Below, piece after piece: positions 21,980-29,191 of a stretch of 50,906 bases of DNA. The notes beneath the pieces are model-generated. The model saw nothing but the letters and a program-made list of their open reading frames with translations, ran no database searches and was not told the DNA's origin. Every line of letters begins with the position of its first letter. Position 1 is the stretch's first letter. Made by a program: the position numbers and the translations under genes. Source of the DNA: RZZS01 sp964498755 (lineage in GTDB: Bacteria; Pseudomonadota; Alphaproteobacteria; Micavibrionales; Micavibrionaceae); NCBI GenBank assembly GCA_964498755.1, contig CAZCIB010000014.1, positions 1-50,906 of the forward strand. Reading direction: 5' to 3'.

Positions 21980-24478
21980 TCAGGCAGGGGTGGCGGTGTC
22001 GTAAGGGGTTCCTTTTCGAGGGCCGGTATTTCCGCCTCTTTCTATTATGTCATATATATCAGAAGGCCTTTGGTCCTGCAGACTTTTTTTTACGGACGCT
22101 GACATGGATTCATGTACGAAGATTAACGCAGCCTCCGCAGGGGCCGCATAAGACTTACCGGCTGCAACGCTGGTGAATTGTTCGCCTACGTTATATGAGC
22201 AGGGCCGTGACGTACGGCTTGTGTCGACGACAAGGCGCCAGTCGCCGCTGGCTCCGTCAACGACGGGAAGCGTGAAATTCACGCTGTTAAGAGATGAGTT
22301 AACGATTGTGAGTATCCGGGTGTTCTCGTCTACATTGGGAAACTGCGAAGAATAACCATCAGCGTGGATTGCGGGATTGTTGTGCATCATGCCCAAACAA
22401 TGCGCGTAGTCTACATTCCAGTCTTTCTCCTCCATATTATCGCCATCTGGCTTCCACCAGGTAATATCCGGTACGCCATGGTCGTCTTTTCTCTTGCCGT
22501 GCGGAAACAGCCCGGATGTCAGTACGTTGTTTGACCAGCGCAGCTGCAGCATAATCTGCCGGAATGAAAAAATTGCATGCAATTCCCCGGATGAAAAAAT
22601 TTCTCTGTCGTGTATGGCTTCAATATCAGGGTCAAAGAAAGCAGGGAAATTTAGCCAGTTGCTCTCATCATCTCTTTTGTAGTTATTTGTGTTTCCCCAA
22701 TGCGTCGCGCCCATCTCGTCGCCCTGGCATGTCATAGGAATTCCGGCGGCCAGCGCCCATGTGATTGTTTTGTTGAAAACGTCAGTTAAACGATAAGTAC
22801 GAATACGCTTGTCAGGCGTCGGTCCTTCGACGCCCCTGTCGCCTGGTCCTTCCGGCTCGTTACCATCACCGTTGTTTTCGCCGTTACCCTCGTTGTGCTT
22901 ACGGGAGTAGGCTACCCCGTCCGCTAAGGAGCCGCCGTCATGAGGCCTTATGTAGTTTATGCCCCTGACGCGGCGCGGATCCGGACCTTTGTGCGGATGA
23001 TCAAGATGCGGACTGCTACCGCCCAGAGCCGTTGCCAGCGCTTGCACATTGGCGTTTCTGCTCCAGAAATCCCTGACGCTTTTTCTGAAGTGTTCGTTCC
23101 ATTCCTCGATGGGGAAATCGCCAAGGGCAAATTGTCCAATATCCCAGGATTCGCTGATAAGCTTTGCGTCTTTAAGCGCAGGCTCCGAAAGCAGCGCTCT
23201 CATAAATACGCCGTTTATTGCGTTCGGCCCGAAGCCGTTTTGCGGCTCTCTTACAAGCGTTTGCATGAGATCAAAGCGAAAGCCGTCGACATGAAATTCG
23301 TCGCGCAGCCACTTCAGGGATTCAATTGCCAGACGGCGGGCAAATGGGTTGGTCATATCAACAGAATTGCCGCAACCGCTGAAATTCATATAATGCTGGG
23401 GGTGATCATGACAGAGCATGTAATACGCCCGGTTATCTATGCCGCGATAACACAGGGTTGGCCCTTTGTGGTTGCCTTCCGAGGTGTGGTTGTAAACCAC
23501 GTCCATGATGAATTCGAGACCGTTATCATGCAGCGTTCGGATGGCTTTTTTCAGGTGCTCCGGCTTGCCGAAAGCCGGATTTAGCATGAAGAACAGCAAG
23601 GTATTGTAGCCCCAGTACTTATCGTCCGTGCCAAACTGAATCGGCAGGGCTTCAAATGCCGTAACTCCGGATTTTAACAAGTGACGTATTGCCGGTTTTT
23701 CGGCTAATGCTTCGAATTTTCCACGCATGTGCTGCGGAATATCGGGGTGCCGCGCTGTAAATCCCTTCACGTGGCCTTCATAAATGACGGTTTTTTCCCA
23801 TTGGGTTTCCGGGGAACGGCTTTCGCCCCAATCGAAAGGAGTTGAAGCGCGCGGATCAAAAATGATGGATTTGGCCATGAAGGGCGCGCTGTCAGTACGA
23901 TCAATCCTTTTGGAGCTGGCGCCATTAAAATCGTTTTCTTTCTCTCTTTCCACTGGATCTCTGTGCGTTGATCGCCTGTACCCAAAGAGAGCCTGATGGC
24001 CCGTTTCCAACGCGTCCAGCATGATGTTGATATCGGCGAGATTGCGCGCGTAGGGATCCATTAAAAGCTTGTTCGGATTGAAGCGATTACCATTTTTTTC
24101 GGGCTCGTAGGGACCGTAGACGCGATAGCCGTATTTTCTTACGCTTTTTTGAGGGTCGAGGCCGGGAATAAAGCATGTCCATATGCCGTTTCCAGCCTGG
24201 ATGTTGCTTGCGCGCCCCTCCGGCTTGAAAAGGGGAACCCTGATTTCATGGCCGTCATCGTCAAACAGGCAGAGTTCTACTTTTCCTTTACGGTGAGGAT
24301 TCGGATCATCCGCGAGTTCTGCTGCGGTTGGAGCCGCCAAAGCGAAGTTGCAGCCTTCACCTGTAAATCTTCCGCCCAGCGTTTCACTTGAACCGGGAAG
24401 AACAGGATATTCAACGCCTTTTATTGTAATTTTGTATGGGGAGCTTGCGACTCCCGCGGCGGGATAAGATTTATACAT
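21980..24478 (-). CDS. glgX: Glycogen debranching enzyme GlgX
   Basis: An 832-residue GH13 enzyme that hydrolyses alpha-1,6 branches of glycogen or amylopectin. An N-terminal CBM48-like domain (GGRFTGEGCNFALAAPTAAEL, YGYRVYGPYEPE) precedes the barrel. GH13 regions are visible: VVYNHTSEG, GFRFDLMQ (catalytic Asp nucleophile), LISESWD (catalytic Glu) and the region near CQGDEMGATHWGNTNNYKRDD. It is longer than E. coli GlgX (about 657 residues), with an inserted Gly/Asn-rich loop (GNGENNGDGNEPEGPGDRG) and a charged C-terminal tail. No other glycogen gene lies nearby. GGAG precedes the ATG at good spacing. Confidence 0.93.
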   Translation of the reverse strand: MYKSYPAAGVASSPYKITIKGVEYPVLPGSSETLGGRFTGEGCNFALAAPTAAELADDPNPHRKGKVELCLFDDDGHEIRVPLFKPEGRASNIQAGNGIWTCFIPGLDPQKSVRKYGYRVYGPYEPEKNGNRFNPNKLLMDPYARNLADINIMLDALETGHQALFGYRRSTHRDPVEREKENDFNGASSKRIDRTDSAPFMAKSIIFDPRASTPFDWGESRSPETQWEKTVIYEGHVKGFTARHPDIPQHMRGKFEALAEKPAIRHLLKSGVTAFEALPIQFGTDDKYWGYNTLLFFMLNPAFGKPEHLKKAIRTLHDNGLEFIMDVVYNHTSEGNHKGPTLCYRGIDNRAYYMLCHDHPQHYMNFSGCGNSVDMTNPFARRLAIESLKWLRDEFHVDGFRFDLMQTLVREPQNGFGPNAINGVFMRALLSEPALKDAKLISESWDIGQFALGDFPIEEWNEHFRKSVRDFWSRNANVQALATALGGSSPHLDHPHKGPDPRRVRGINYIRPHDGGSLADGVAYSRKHNEGNGENNGDGNEPEGPGDRGVEGPTPDKRIRTYRLTDVFNKTITWALAAGIPMTCQGDEMGATHWGNTNNYKRDDESNWLNFPAFFDPDIEAIHDREIFSSGELHAIFSFRQIMLQLRWSNNVLTSGLFPHGKRKDDHGVPDITWWKPDGDNMEEKDWNVDYAHCLGMMHNNPAIHADGYSSQFPNVDENTRILTIVNSSLNSVNFTLPVVDGASGDWRLVVDTSRTSRPCSYNVGEQFTSVAAGKSYAAPAEAALIFVHESMSASVKKSLQDQRPSDIYDIIERGGNTGPRKGTPYDTATPA

Positions 24479-24682
24479 AGTTTACTCCGGTACGTGAGGG
24501 ACGGGCGTTGCGCTGCATAAACCCGCATCCCTGTCAGGTGTTTTATGTTTATTGAGTGATCCTAGTCCCGCATTTTCATAGACGTCAATGAAATTCGCGC
24601 GGCGCGGATATCTCCGGAAACGCATGCCCGCATGCGGAGAACGCATAACATCGCCTCCGTCTTGATCCCCGCGCTTTATCCA

Positions 24683-24712
24683 TGTACAAACCCGCCCGGA
24701 AATTCATATAAT
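24683..24712 (+). promoter_or_regulatory. Putative yebC-ruvC promoter
   Basis: TGTACA (24683-24688) and a perfect TATAAT (24707-24712) are separated by 18 bases, 34 bases before the yebC start codon. A transcript from here would begin inside or next to the 7-base repeat tract. Confidence 0.55.
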
Positions 24713-24714
24713 CG

Positions 24715-24742
24715 CGATAATCGACAACCGCTAACCGATAAC
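24715..24742. repeat. 7-base tandem repeat in the yebC leader
   Basis: Four consecutive 7-base units, CGATAAT, CGACAAC, CGCTAAC and CGATAAC, run up to 4 bases before the yebC ATG. No Shine-Dalgarno sequence is present; the tract sits where one would be. The unit differs from the other 7-base tracts in the window, yet the period is the same. Confidence 0.85.
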
Positions 24743-24746
24743 TGCC

Positions 24747-25499
24747 ATGGCCGGACATTCGAAATTCAAAAACATCATGCACCGCAAGGGCGCGCAGGAC
24801 GCAAAGCGCGCCAAGCAATTCACGAAAGTGGGGCGCGAGATCATGGTCGCCGCCAAGCTTGGCGGGCCGGACCCGGACGCGAACCCGCGTCTTAGATCTG
24901 CAATGATCGCCGCGCGCGGCGTGAACATGCCCAACGACAGAATCAAAAAAGCCATCGACAGCGCGGTCGGGAGCGGTGACGCCGATAACTATGAAGAAGT
25001 GCGCTATGAAGGCTATGGCCCCGGCGGCGTCGCGGTGATCGTCGAGGCCCTGACCGATAACCGCAACCGCACGGCCTCGGACGTGCGCGCGGCCTTCAGC
25101 AAATATGACGGCAATCTCGGCGAAACCAATTCCGTCTCGTTCATGTTCGAGCAGGTCGGCGAGATCATCTACCCGGCGGATAAGGCGGAGGCAGAGGCGA
25201 TGTTCGAGGCCGCCGTCGAGGCTGGGGCCCTGAACGCCGAGAGCGGCGAGGACATCCACGAAATCACGTGCGCTCCGGACGACTTTTCCGCCGTGCGCGA
25301 CGCGCTTCAGGAGAAATTCGGCGAGCCGGAAAAGGCGCATCTGACATGGAAGGCCAACGTCCCCGGCGAGGTCGGCGAGGAACAGGCGGGCAAGGTCTTA
25401 AAGCTTATCGACGCGCTTGAGGATAACGACGACGTTCAAAGCGTCGTGACCAATCTCGAAGTCAGCGACGAGATCATGGAAAGGTTGATGGCGTCTTGA
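24747..25499 (+). CDS. yebC: YebC/PmpR family protein
   Basis: A 250-residue three-domain protein of the YebC family, described as a transcription regulator and, more recently, as a ribosome-associated factor that helps synthesis of proline-rich stretches. The start MAGHSKFKNIMHRKGAQDAKRAKQF is diagnostic, followed by GREIMVAAKLGGPDPDANPRLRSA and NMPNDRIKKAI. The length is normal. It overlaps ruvC by 4 bases, a pairing common in proteobacteria. The leader lacks a visible ribosome binding site and is filled by a 7-base repeat. Confidence 0.96.
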   Translation: MAGHSKFKNIMHRKGAQDAKRAKQFTKVGREIMVAAKLGGPDPDANPRLRSAMIAARGVNMPNDRIKKAIDSAVGSGDADNYEEVRYEGYGPGGVAVIVEALTDNRNRTASDVRAAFSKYDGNLGETNSVSFMFEQVGEIIYPADKAEAEAMFEAAVEAGALNAESGEDIHEITCAPDDFSAVRDALQEKFGEPEKAHLTWKANVPGEVGEEQAGKVLKLIDALEDNDDVQSVVTNLEVSDEIMERLMAS

Positions 25500-25987
25500 C
25501 CCGAATTATCGGCATAGACCCCGGCTTGCAAAAAACCGGATGGGGCGTGATAGAGAGCGAGGGCAATGCCCTGCGTTATCTTGCTTGCGGGACGATTAAA
25601 ACCGATAGCAAAACAGACTTGTATGTTCGCCTTGCCTGTATTGATTCTGAAATCGCGCAAATCGTCAAAACATGGACGCCCGACCAGGCCGCTATCGAGG
25701 AAACCTTCATGAATAACAACCCGGCCTCGGCCTTGCTTTTGGGGCAGGCGCGCGGCGCGTCGATCGTCTCGCTGGCGCGCGCGGGGCTTGAGGTTCATGA
25801 ATATGCGGCGAATCTCGTAAAAAAATCGGTTGTCGGCTCGGGCCACGCGGCGAAACAGCAAATCGGCGCGATGGTGGCGATGCTGCTCCCCGGCGCGAGC
25901 GATATCAGGGAAGACGAGGCCGACGCGCTGGCCGTCGCGATCTGTCACGCGCATCATTCCCGCCCGCAGCTTAAGAAAATTGTTTAA
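25496..25987 (+). CDS. ruvC: Holliday junction resolvase RuvC
   Basis: A 163-residue endonuclease that cuts Holliday junctions made in homologous recombination. Active-site acids are visible: Asp8 (GIDPGL), Glu in AAIEETF, and the C-terminal pair in REDEADALAVAICH. The KKSVVGSGHAAKQQI segment is typical. It starts with TTG overlapping the yebC stop (TTGA), with AAGG upstream, so translational coupling is likely. It is a little shorter than E. coli RuvC (173). The usual followers ruvA and ruvB are absent; a palindromic repeat and an unknown gene come next. Confidence 0.95.
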   Translation: MTRIIGIDPGLQKTGWGVIESEGNALRYLACGTIKTDSKTDLYVRLACIDSEIAQIVKTWTPDQAAIEETFMNNNPASALLLGQARGASIVSLARAGLEVHEYAANLVKKSVVGSGHAAKQQIGAMVAMLLPGASDIREDEADALAVAICHAHHSRPQLKKIV

Positions 25988-26041
25988 CCGTCAGGACATC
26001 GAGTTTTCTCAGCTTCCTGCGCCGAAGGCGAAAACGATTTA

Positions 26042-26115
26042 AACCACGGCGATCACAGCGTACAAAGCGAAATTTACGAAGGCTTCGCTGTGATCTGGGC
26101 GCGCGCCGGGGTTCA
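26042..26115. repeat. Palindromic repeat, GTGATC/GATCAC family, copy 2
   Basis: AACCACGGCGATCACAGCG at 26042 is inverted by CGCTGTGATC (26087-26096) and GCCGGGGTT (26106-26114). It shares GATCAC, CACAGCG and GGCTTCGCTGTGATC with the copy at 12416-12484. It lies 54 bases after ruvC. The remainder of 25988-26311 is AT-rich and probably holds the promoter of the next gene. Confidence 0.7.
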
Positions 26116-26311
26116 GGAAACGCAATTCGCCTTATTGCGCTTTGCGCATGAATTTCCTGCTATATTCTTGGCTCTTTCGCGTTTTTGGGGGCGTGACTTC
26201 CTAAATCATTGATATTTAAAGCAAATGCGGCAAAGATTTTTAATATGTCTATTTAGTTGCTAGAATAAATATAGGTTAAAAGATTAAAAAAACTTAATAA
26301 ATGAGGGTTCT

Positions 26312-26824
26312 ATGACAAGTATGGCGCATCTTAAAACTGTCGCTTTTCGCGCGTCCGATTTTCGTGTGCCGCCTTTTGTTATTAAAAAAGAACGCGGCGT
26401 GACGGAAATCAGCCAGGAATACACTCTGTCGGGCAATATGATCCGTCTGAACATTGCGGGGCACGACAGGCACACCCTTCTTTTTTCACTACGTAAAGGG
26501 GCCGATGGCAGGATGCTGATGCAATTCAGCCTCTACAATTATGATTATCATCTTATCGCGCGTGAATACAGGGCGTTTGCGGATGTATTGAAGGCTCTGA
26601 AAGCTGGAGAAGAGGTGTTTTCTGGCATGATGTCTTCTATTTTATCGAACTGGATCGATGCAAACCAAAAGGATGTTCAGTCGCTTATAGAGGTCATTCA
26701 TGAAGGCATTCTGCGCGCTATAGAGCAGGTACATCAAAATGAGACTCCAAAGACTAAGGTGGTCAAACCGGCATTAGCAGCGAAGCACCGCTTCTATCAC
26801 AATCATCGTGTGCAGGCGGCTTAG
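26312..26824 (+). CDS. Hypothetical protein, unknown family
   Basis: A 170-residue soluble protein that I do not recognise. The first 75 residues look beta-rich (TEISQEYTLSGNMIRLNIAGHDRHTLLFSLRKGADGRMLMQFSLYNYDYHLI). Residues 80-135 are helical (FADVLKALKAGEE, SLIEVIHEGILRAIEQV), and the tail is basic with several His. The ATG at 26312 has GAGGG 4 bases upstream. It is AT-richer than ruvC and rpsD around it and sits where ruvA would be expected. A terminator follows. Confidence 0.7.
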   Translation: MTSMAHLKTVAFRASDFRVPPFVIKKERGVTEISQEYTLSGNMIRLNIAGHDRHTLLFSLRKGADGRMLMQFSLYNYDYHLIAREYRAFADVLKALKAGEEVFSGMMSSILSNWIDANQKDVQSLIEVIHEGILRAIEQVHQNETPKTKVVKPALAAKHRFYHNHRVQAA

Positions 26825-26862
26825 TCTCTGTAATAGTTGACATTGTAGTCGTATCTCTCTAT

Positions 26863-26896
26863 AAGGTCCTCATTCCCGCGAAAGAGGGCCTTTTTT
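26863..26896 (+). terminator. Rho-independent terminator before rpsD
   Basis: AAGGTCCTC and GAGGGCCTT form a 9-pair stem (one T-G pair) with a 12-base loop, followed by TTTTTT. It ends transcription from the gene at 26312. As it is 79 bases before rpsD, it could instead act as an attenuator in the rpsD leader. Confidence 0.85.
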
Positions 26897-26974
26897 GCGC
26901 CCCGTTGATATGCGTAAGGGTATCAAGCCATGGTTGGCCGGGCGGGACAATAGTTCTAACAAAGGAAATGAACA

Positions 26975-27592
26975 ATGGCTGGCAAGCGTCAGGAACAAAA
27001 GCATAAAATTGACAGGCGTCTCGGGGTAAACCTCTGGGGCCGCCCGAAATCTCCCTACAACGTCCGCCAGACGGGACCGGGCATGCACGGCGCGCGCCGC
27101 GGCAAGCCCACCGACTTCGGTCTGCAGCTGATGGCCAAGCAGAAGCTGAAAGGCTACTACGGCAGCATTGGCGAAAAGCAGTTCCGCAAATATTACGCCG
27201 AGGCCATGCGGCTGCGCGGCGATACGGGCCAGAACCTGATCGGTCTGCTGGAGCGCCGCCTTGACGCGGTTGTCTACCGGGCGAAATTCGCCCCGACGGT
27301 TTTCTCCGCGCGCCAGATCGTCAATCACGGCCATATCCTCGTGAACGGACAGAAGGTCAACATCCCTTCATACATGGTCAAGGAAGGCGACGTGATCGAG
27401 GTCAAACAAAAATCCCGCGAAATGCCGGTTATCATGGAAGCGATCGTATCGCCAGAGCGCGATTTTGCGGAGTATATCGACGTTGACGAGAAAGCCTTTA
27501 AGGCAACCTTCGTGCGTATTCCGAAGCTTGAGGACGTGCCGTACCCGGTTCACATGGAACCTAACCTCGTCGTCGAATATTACAGCCGTTAA
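26975..27592 (+). CDS. rpsD: 30S ribosomal protein S4
   Basis: A 205-residue ribosomal protein that binds 16S rRNA early in small-subunit assembly. It shows the S4 pattern: a KHKIDRRLGVNLWG start, QLMAKQKLKGYYG, the S4 RNA-binding domain LERRLDAVVYRAKFAPTVFSARQIVNHGHILVNGQKVNIPSY, and a C-terminal SR. AAGGA precedes the ATG. It stands alone, outside the large ribosomal operon, as is usual in alphaproteobacteria. Its stop codon overlaps that of the convergent methyltransferase gene. Confidence 0.98.
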   Translation: MAGKRQEQKHKIDRRLGVNLWGRPKSPYNVRQTGPGMHGARRGKPTDFGLQLMAKQKLKGYYGSIGEKQFRKYYAEAMRLRGDTGQNLIGLLERRLDAVVYRAKFAPTVFSARQIVNHGHILVNGQKVNIPSYMVKEGDVIEVKQKSREMPVIMEAIVSPERDFAEYIDVDEKAFKATFVRIPKLEDVPYPVHMEPNLVVEYYSR

Positions 27593-28404
27593 TCTTTATC
27601 GGATAATGGTCCTTTCAGCCCGATCAGGGCTGAAAGCATCCCTTGTAGCGTCCGGACTTCCTGTTCGGTGACGCCAGCGCGTTTATAGACATTGGCGATG
27701 TTGCGGACCATGGCGGGGCGCATTTCCTCGTTGCGGAAAAAGTGGTGCGCTTCCAGTTCCGTTTCCAGCCGCTCCAGAAAGTTGTCCAGTTCGGCGTGGG
27801 GGGCAGGGGATTCTAAGTTTTCATGCCCGTGAAGACGGGCATCTAAAGCATGCTGGTTTTGGATTCCCGTCCGAAGTTTACCCCGGACTGGATCCGGGGC
27901 GGGAATGACAGTTGGAAGCTGCGAATACTCATACGCCACCAGCAACACCGCCTGCGCGAGGTTGAGCGAGGAAAACTCGGGATTGAGCGGGATTGTGACA
28001 ATCACGTTCGCCAGCGCAACGTCGTCGTTGTCCAGCCCTGCGCGTTCCGATCCGAACAGAACGGCGCATTTCTGATCCGTTTGGATGCGCATATGAATCT
28101 CCGGCGCGAGTTCCCGCGCGCTTAAAACAGGCTTGTTCTGGTCGCGCGTCCGGGCGGTTGTCGCGGCGACGTAATGGCAATCGGCAATCGCGTCTTTTAC
28201 ATTATCAAAAACCTGAACCGGCGGCATTTTAGAGAGCGCGCCGGCCGACATGGCGTCGGCCCTTTCGTTCGGCCAGCCGTCGCGCGGCCTGACCAGTCTT
28301 AATTCCGAGAGCCCGCAGTTCAGCATCGCCCGCGCGCATGCGCCGATATTCTCGCCCATCTGCGGGTCGGCGAGGATTATGACGGGGCCGTTTTTATCAG
28401 GCAT
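27589..28404 (-). CDS. trmJ: TrmJ-like SpoU family RNA methyltransferase
   Basis: A 271-residue SPOUT methyltransferase, probably making 2'-O-methyl groups in tRNA. Knot motifs are intact: motif 1 PQMGENIGACARAMLNCG, motif 2 AVLFGSERAGLDNDDVALAN, motif 3 IPLNPEFSSLNLAQAVLLVAYE. Residues about 165-202 do not belong to the family: they are translated from a palindromic repeat inserted in frame in the linker between the knot domain and the C-terminal helices (LDNFLERLETELEAHHFF). The protein is probably still functional because both flanks are normal. It overlaps the upstream hydrolase gene by 8 bases and rpsD by 3. Confidence 0.92.
   Translation of the reverse strand: MPDKNGPVIILADPQMGENIGACARAMLNCGLSELRLVRPRDGWPNERADAMSAGALSKMPPVQVFDNVKDAIADCHYVAATTARTRDQNKPVLSARELAPEIHMRIQTDQKCAVLFGSERAGLDNDDVALANVIVTIPLNPEFSSLNLAQAVLLVAYEYSQLPTVIPAPDPVRGKLRTGIQNQHALDARLHGHENLESPAPHAELDNFLERLETELEAHHFFRNEEMRPAMVRNIANVYKRAGVTEQEVRTLQGMLSALIGLKGPLSDKD
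27797..27909 (-). repeat. Palindromic element inserted in frame in trmJ
   Basis: On the minus strand it begins TGTCATTCCCG. Perfect inverted pairs are CCCCGGA/TCCGGGG (27881-27887 and 27893-27899), ATTCCCG/CGGGAAT (27863-27869 and 27900-27906) and ATGCCCGT/ACGGGCAT (27823-27830 and 27835-27842). The element is about 113 bases, close to a multiple of three, keeps the frame open and adds about 38 codons. This mirrors the coding palindromic elements described in Rickettsia. The TGTCAT end resembles the ends of the elements at 3759 and 18748. Confidence 0.88.
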
Positions 28405-29191
28405 TTTTTTCTATCCACTTCCCGAGGATTTCCGTCATTTTTGCGAGATGCTCGGGCTGCGTGTAGCCGTGATCCGCGCCGGGGATGATATGCATTTCCC
28501 GCGTGTCTTCAGGCAGAACGTTATAGAGCATGAGATGATGGTCCGGCGGGGTGGGGATGTCATTGGAGCCAACAGTGAGCAAAATCGGCATGGTCAGCCT
28601 ATCCACTTTTTCGTAGATGTCGTAAGTGTCCATATCGGCAAGCCATTCATAACTGCGTCGCGCGCGCTTTCCCGAACCATCCCAGGATTCTATTTCCTGA
28701 TAGCCCTGTTTTACCCAGGACTGAAATACGCCTTCGGGCAGATTGCGTTCGAACGCTTCTGCTAGTTTTTTCCCGTTCGTCACGCATGAGCATGGAAAAA
28801 GCAGCGAGACCTTGCCCGGGTATTCAGCGGCGTAGTTCATGACCGTAAACCCGCCAAGGGATTGTCCGGAGACCGCAAACGGCTCGCGGTAAAAATCCTG
28901 CGTTTTAGCCCAGTCAATCGCGTCATAGAGATCATGCAGATGCGTGTGCATGCGGCATCCCTCGGGGTCGCCGTCCGCTGCATTAAAAGCATGCGTGCAA
29001 TCCAGCGACAATGTCGCAAACCCTTTTTCGCGGAATGTTTGCGCAATCGCCTTGATATGAGGCTGGTCCATGGACCCCGCAAAGCCGTGCTGGATAATGG
29101 CAAGGCCCTTGATATCGCATTGCGGTCTATCATAGCGGACATACATCGTCTGTCCGCGGCGGTTCGTAATGGGGGTTTTGGCAATCCGCAT
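28397..29191 (-). CDS. Alpha/beta hydrolase (acyl esterase-like)
   Basis: A 264-residue cytoplasmic hydrolase. The nucleophile elbow is VSGQSLGG with Ser111, and the acid and histidine of the triad are Asp211 (VGSNDIPTP) and His241 (GADHGYTQ). The oxyanion region is IQHGFAGSMDQP. The pattern fits serine esterases and dienelactone hydrolase-like enzymes; the substrate is not readable. It starts at the base after the cimA stop and overlaps trmJ, so it belongs to the five-gene aroG-gltX-cimA unit. Confidence 0.88.
   Translation of the reverse strand: MRIAKTPITNRRGQTMYVRYDRPQCDIKGLAIIQHGFAGSMDQPHIKAIAQTFREKGFATLSLDCTHAFNAADGDPEGCRMHTHLHDLYDAIDWAKTQDFYREPFAVSGQSLGGFTVMNYAAEYPGKVSLLFPCSCVTNGKKLAEAFERNLPEGVFQSWVKQGYQEIESWDGSGKRARRSYEWLADMDTYDIYEKVDRLTMPILLTVGSNDIPTPPDHHLMLYNVLPEDTREMHIIPGADHGYTQPEHLAKMTEILGKWIEKNA

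Noticed and set aside
24585..25340. 251-codon minus-strand frame across yebC
   Set aside because: YebC on the plus strand is certain; this is its mirror.
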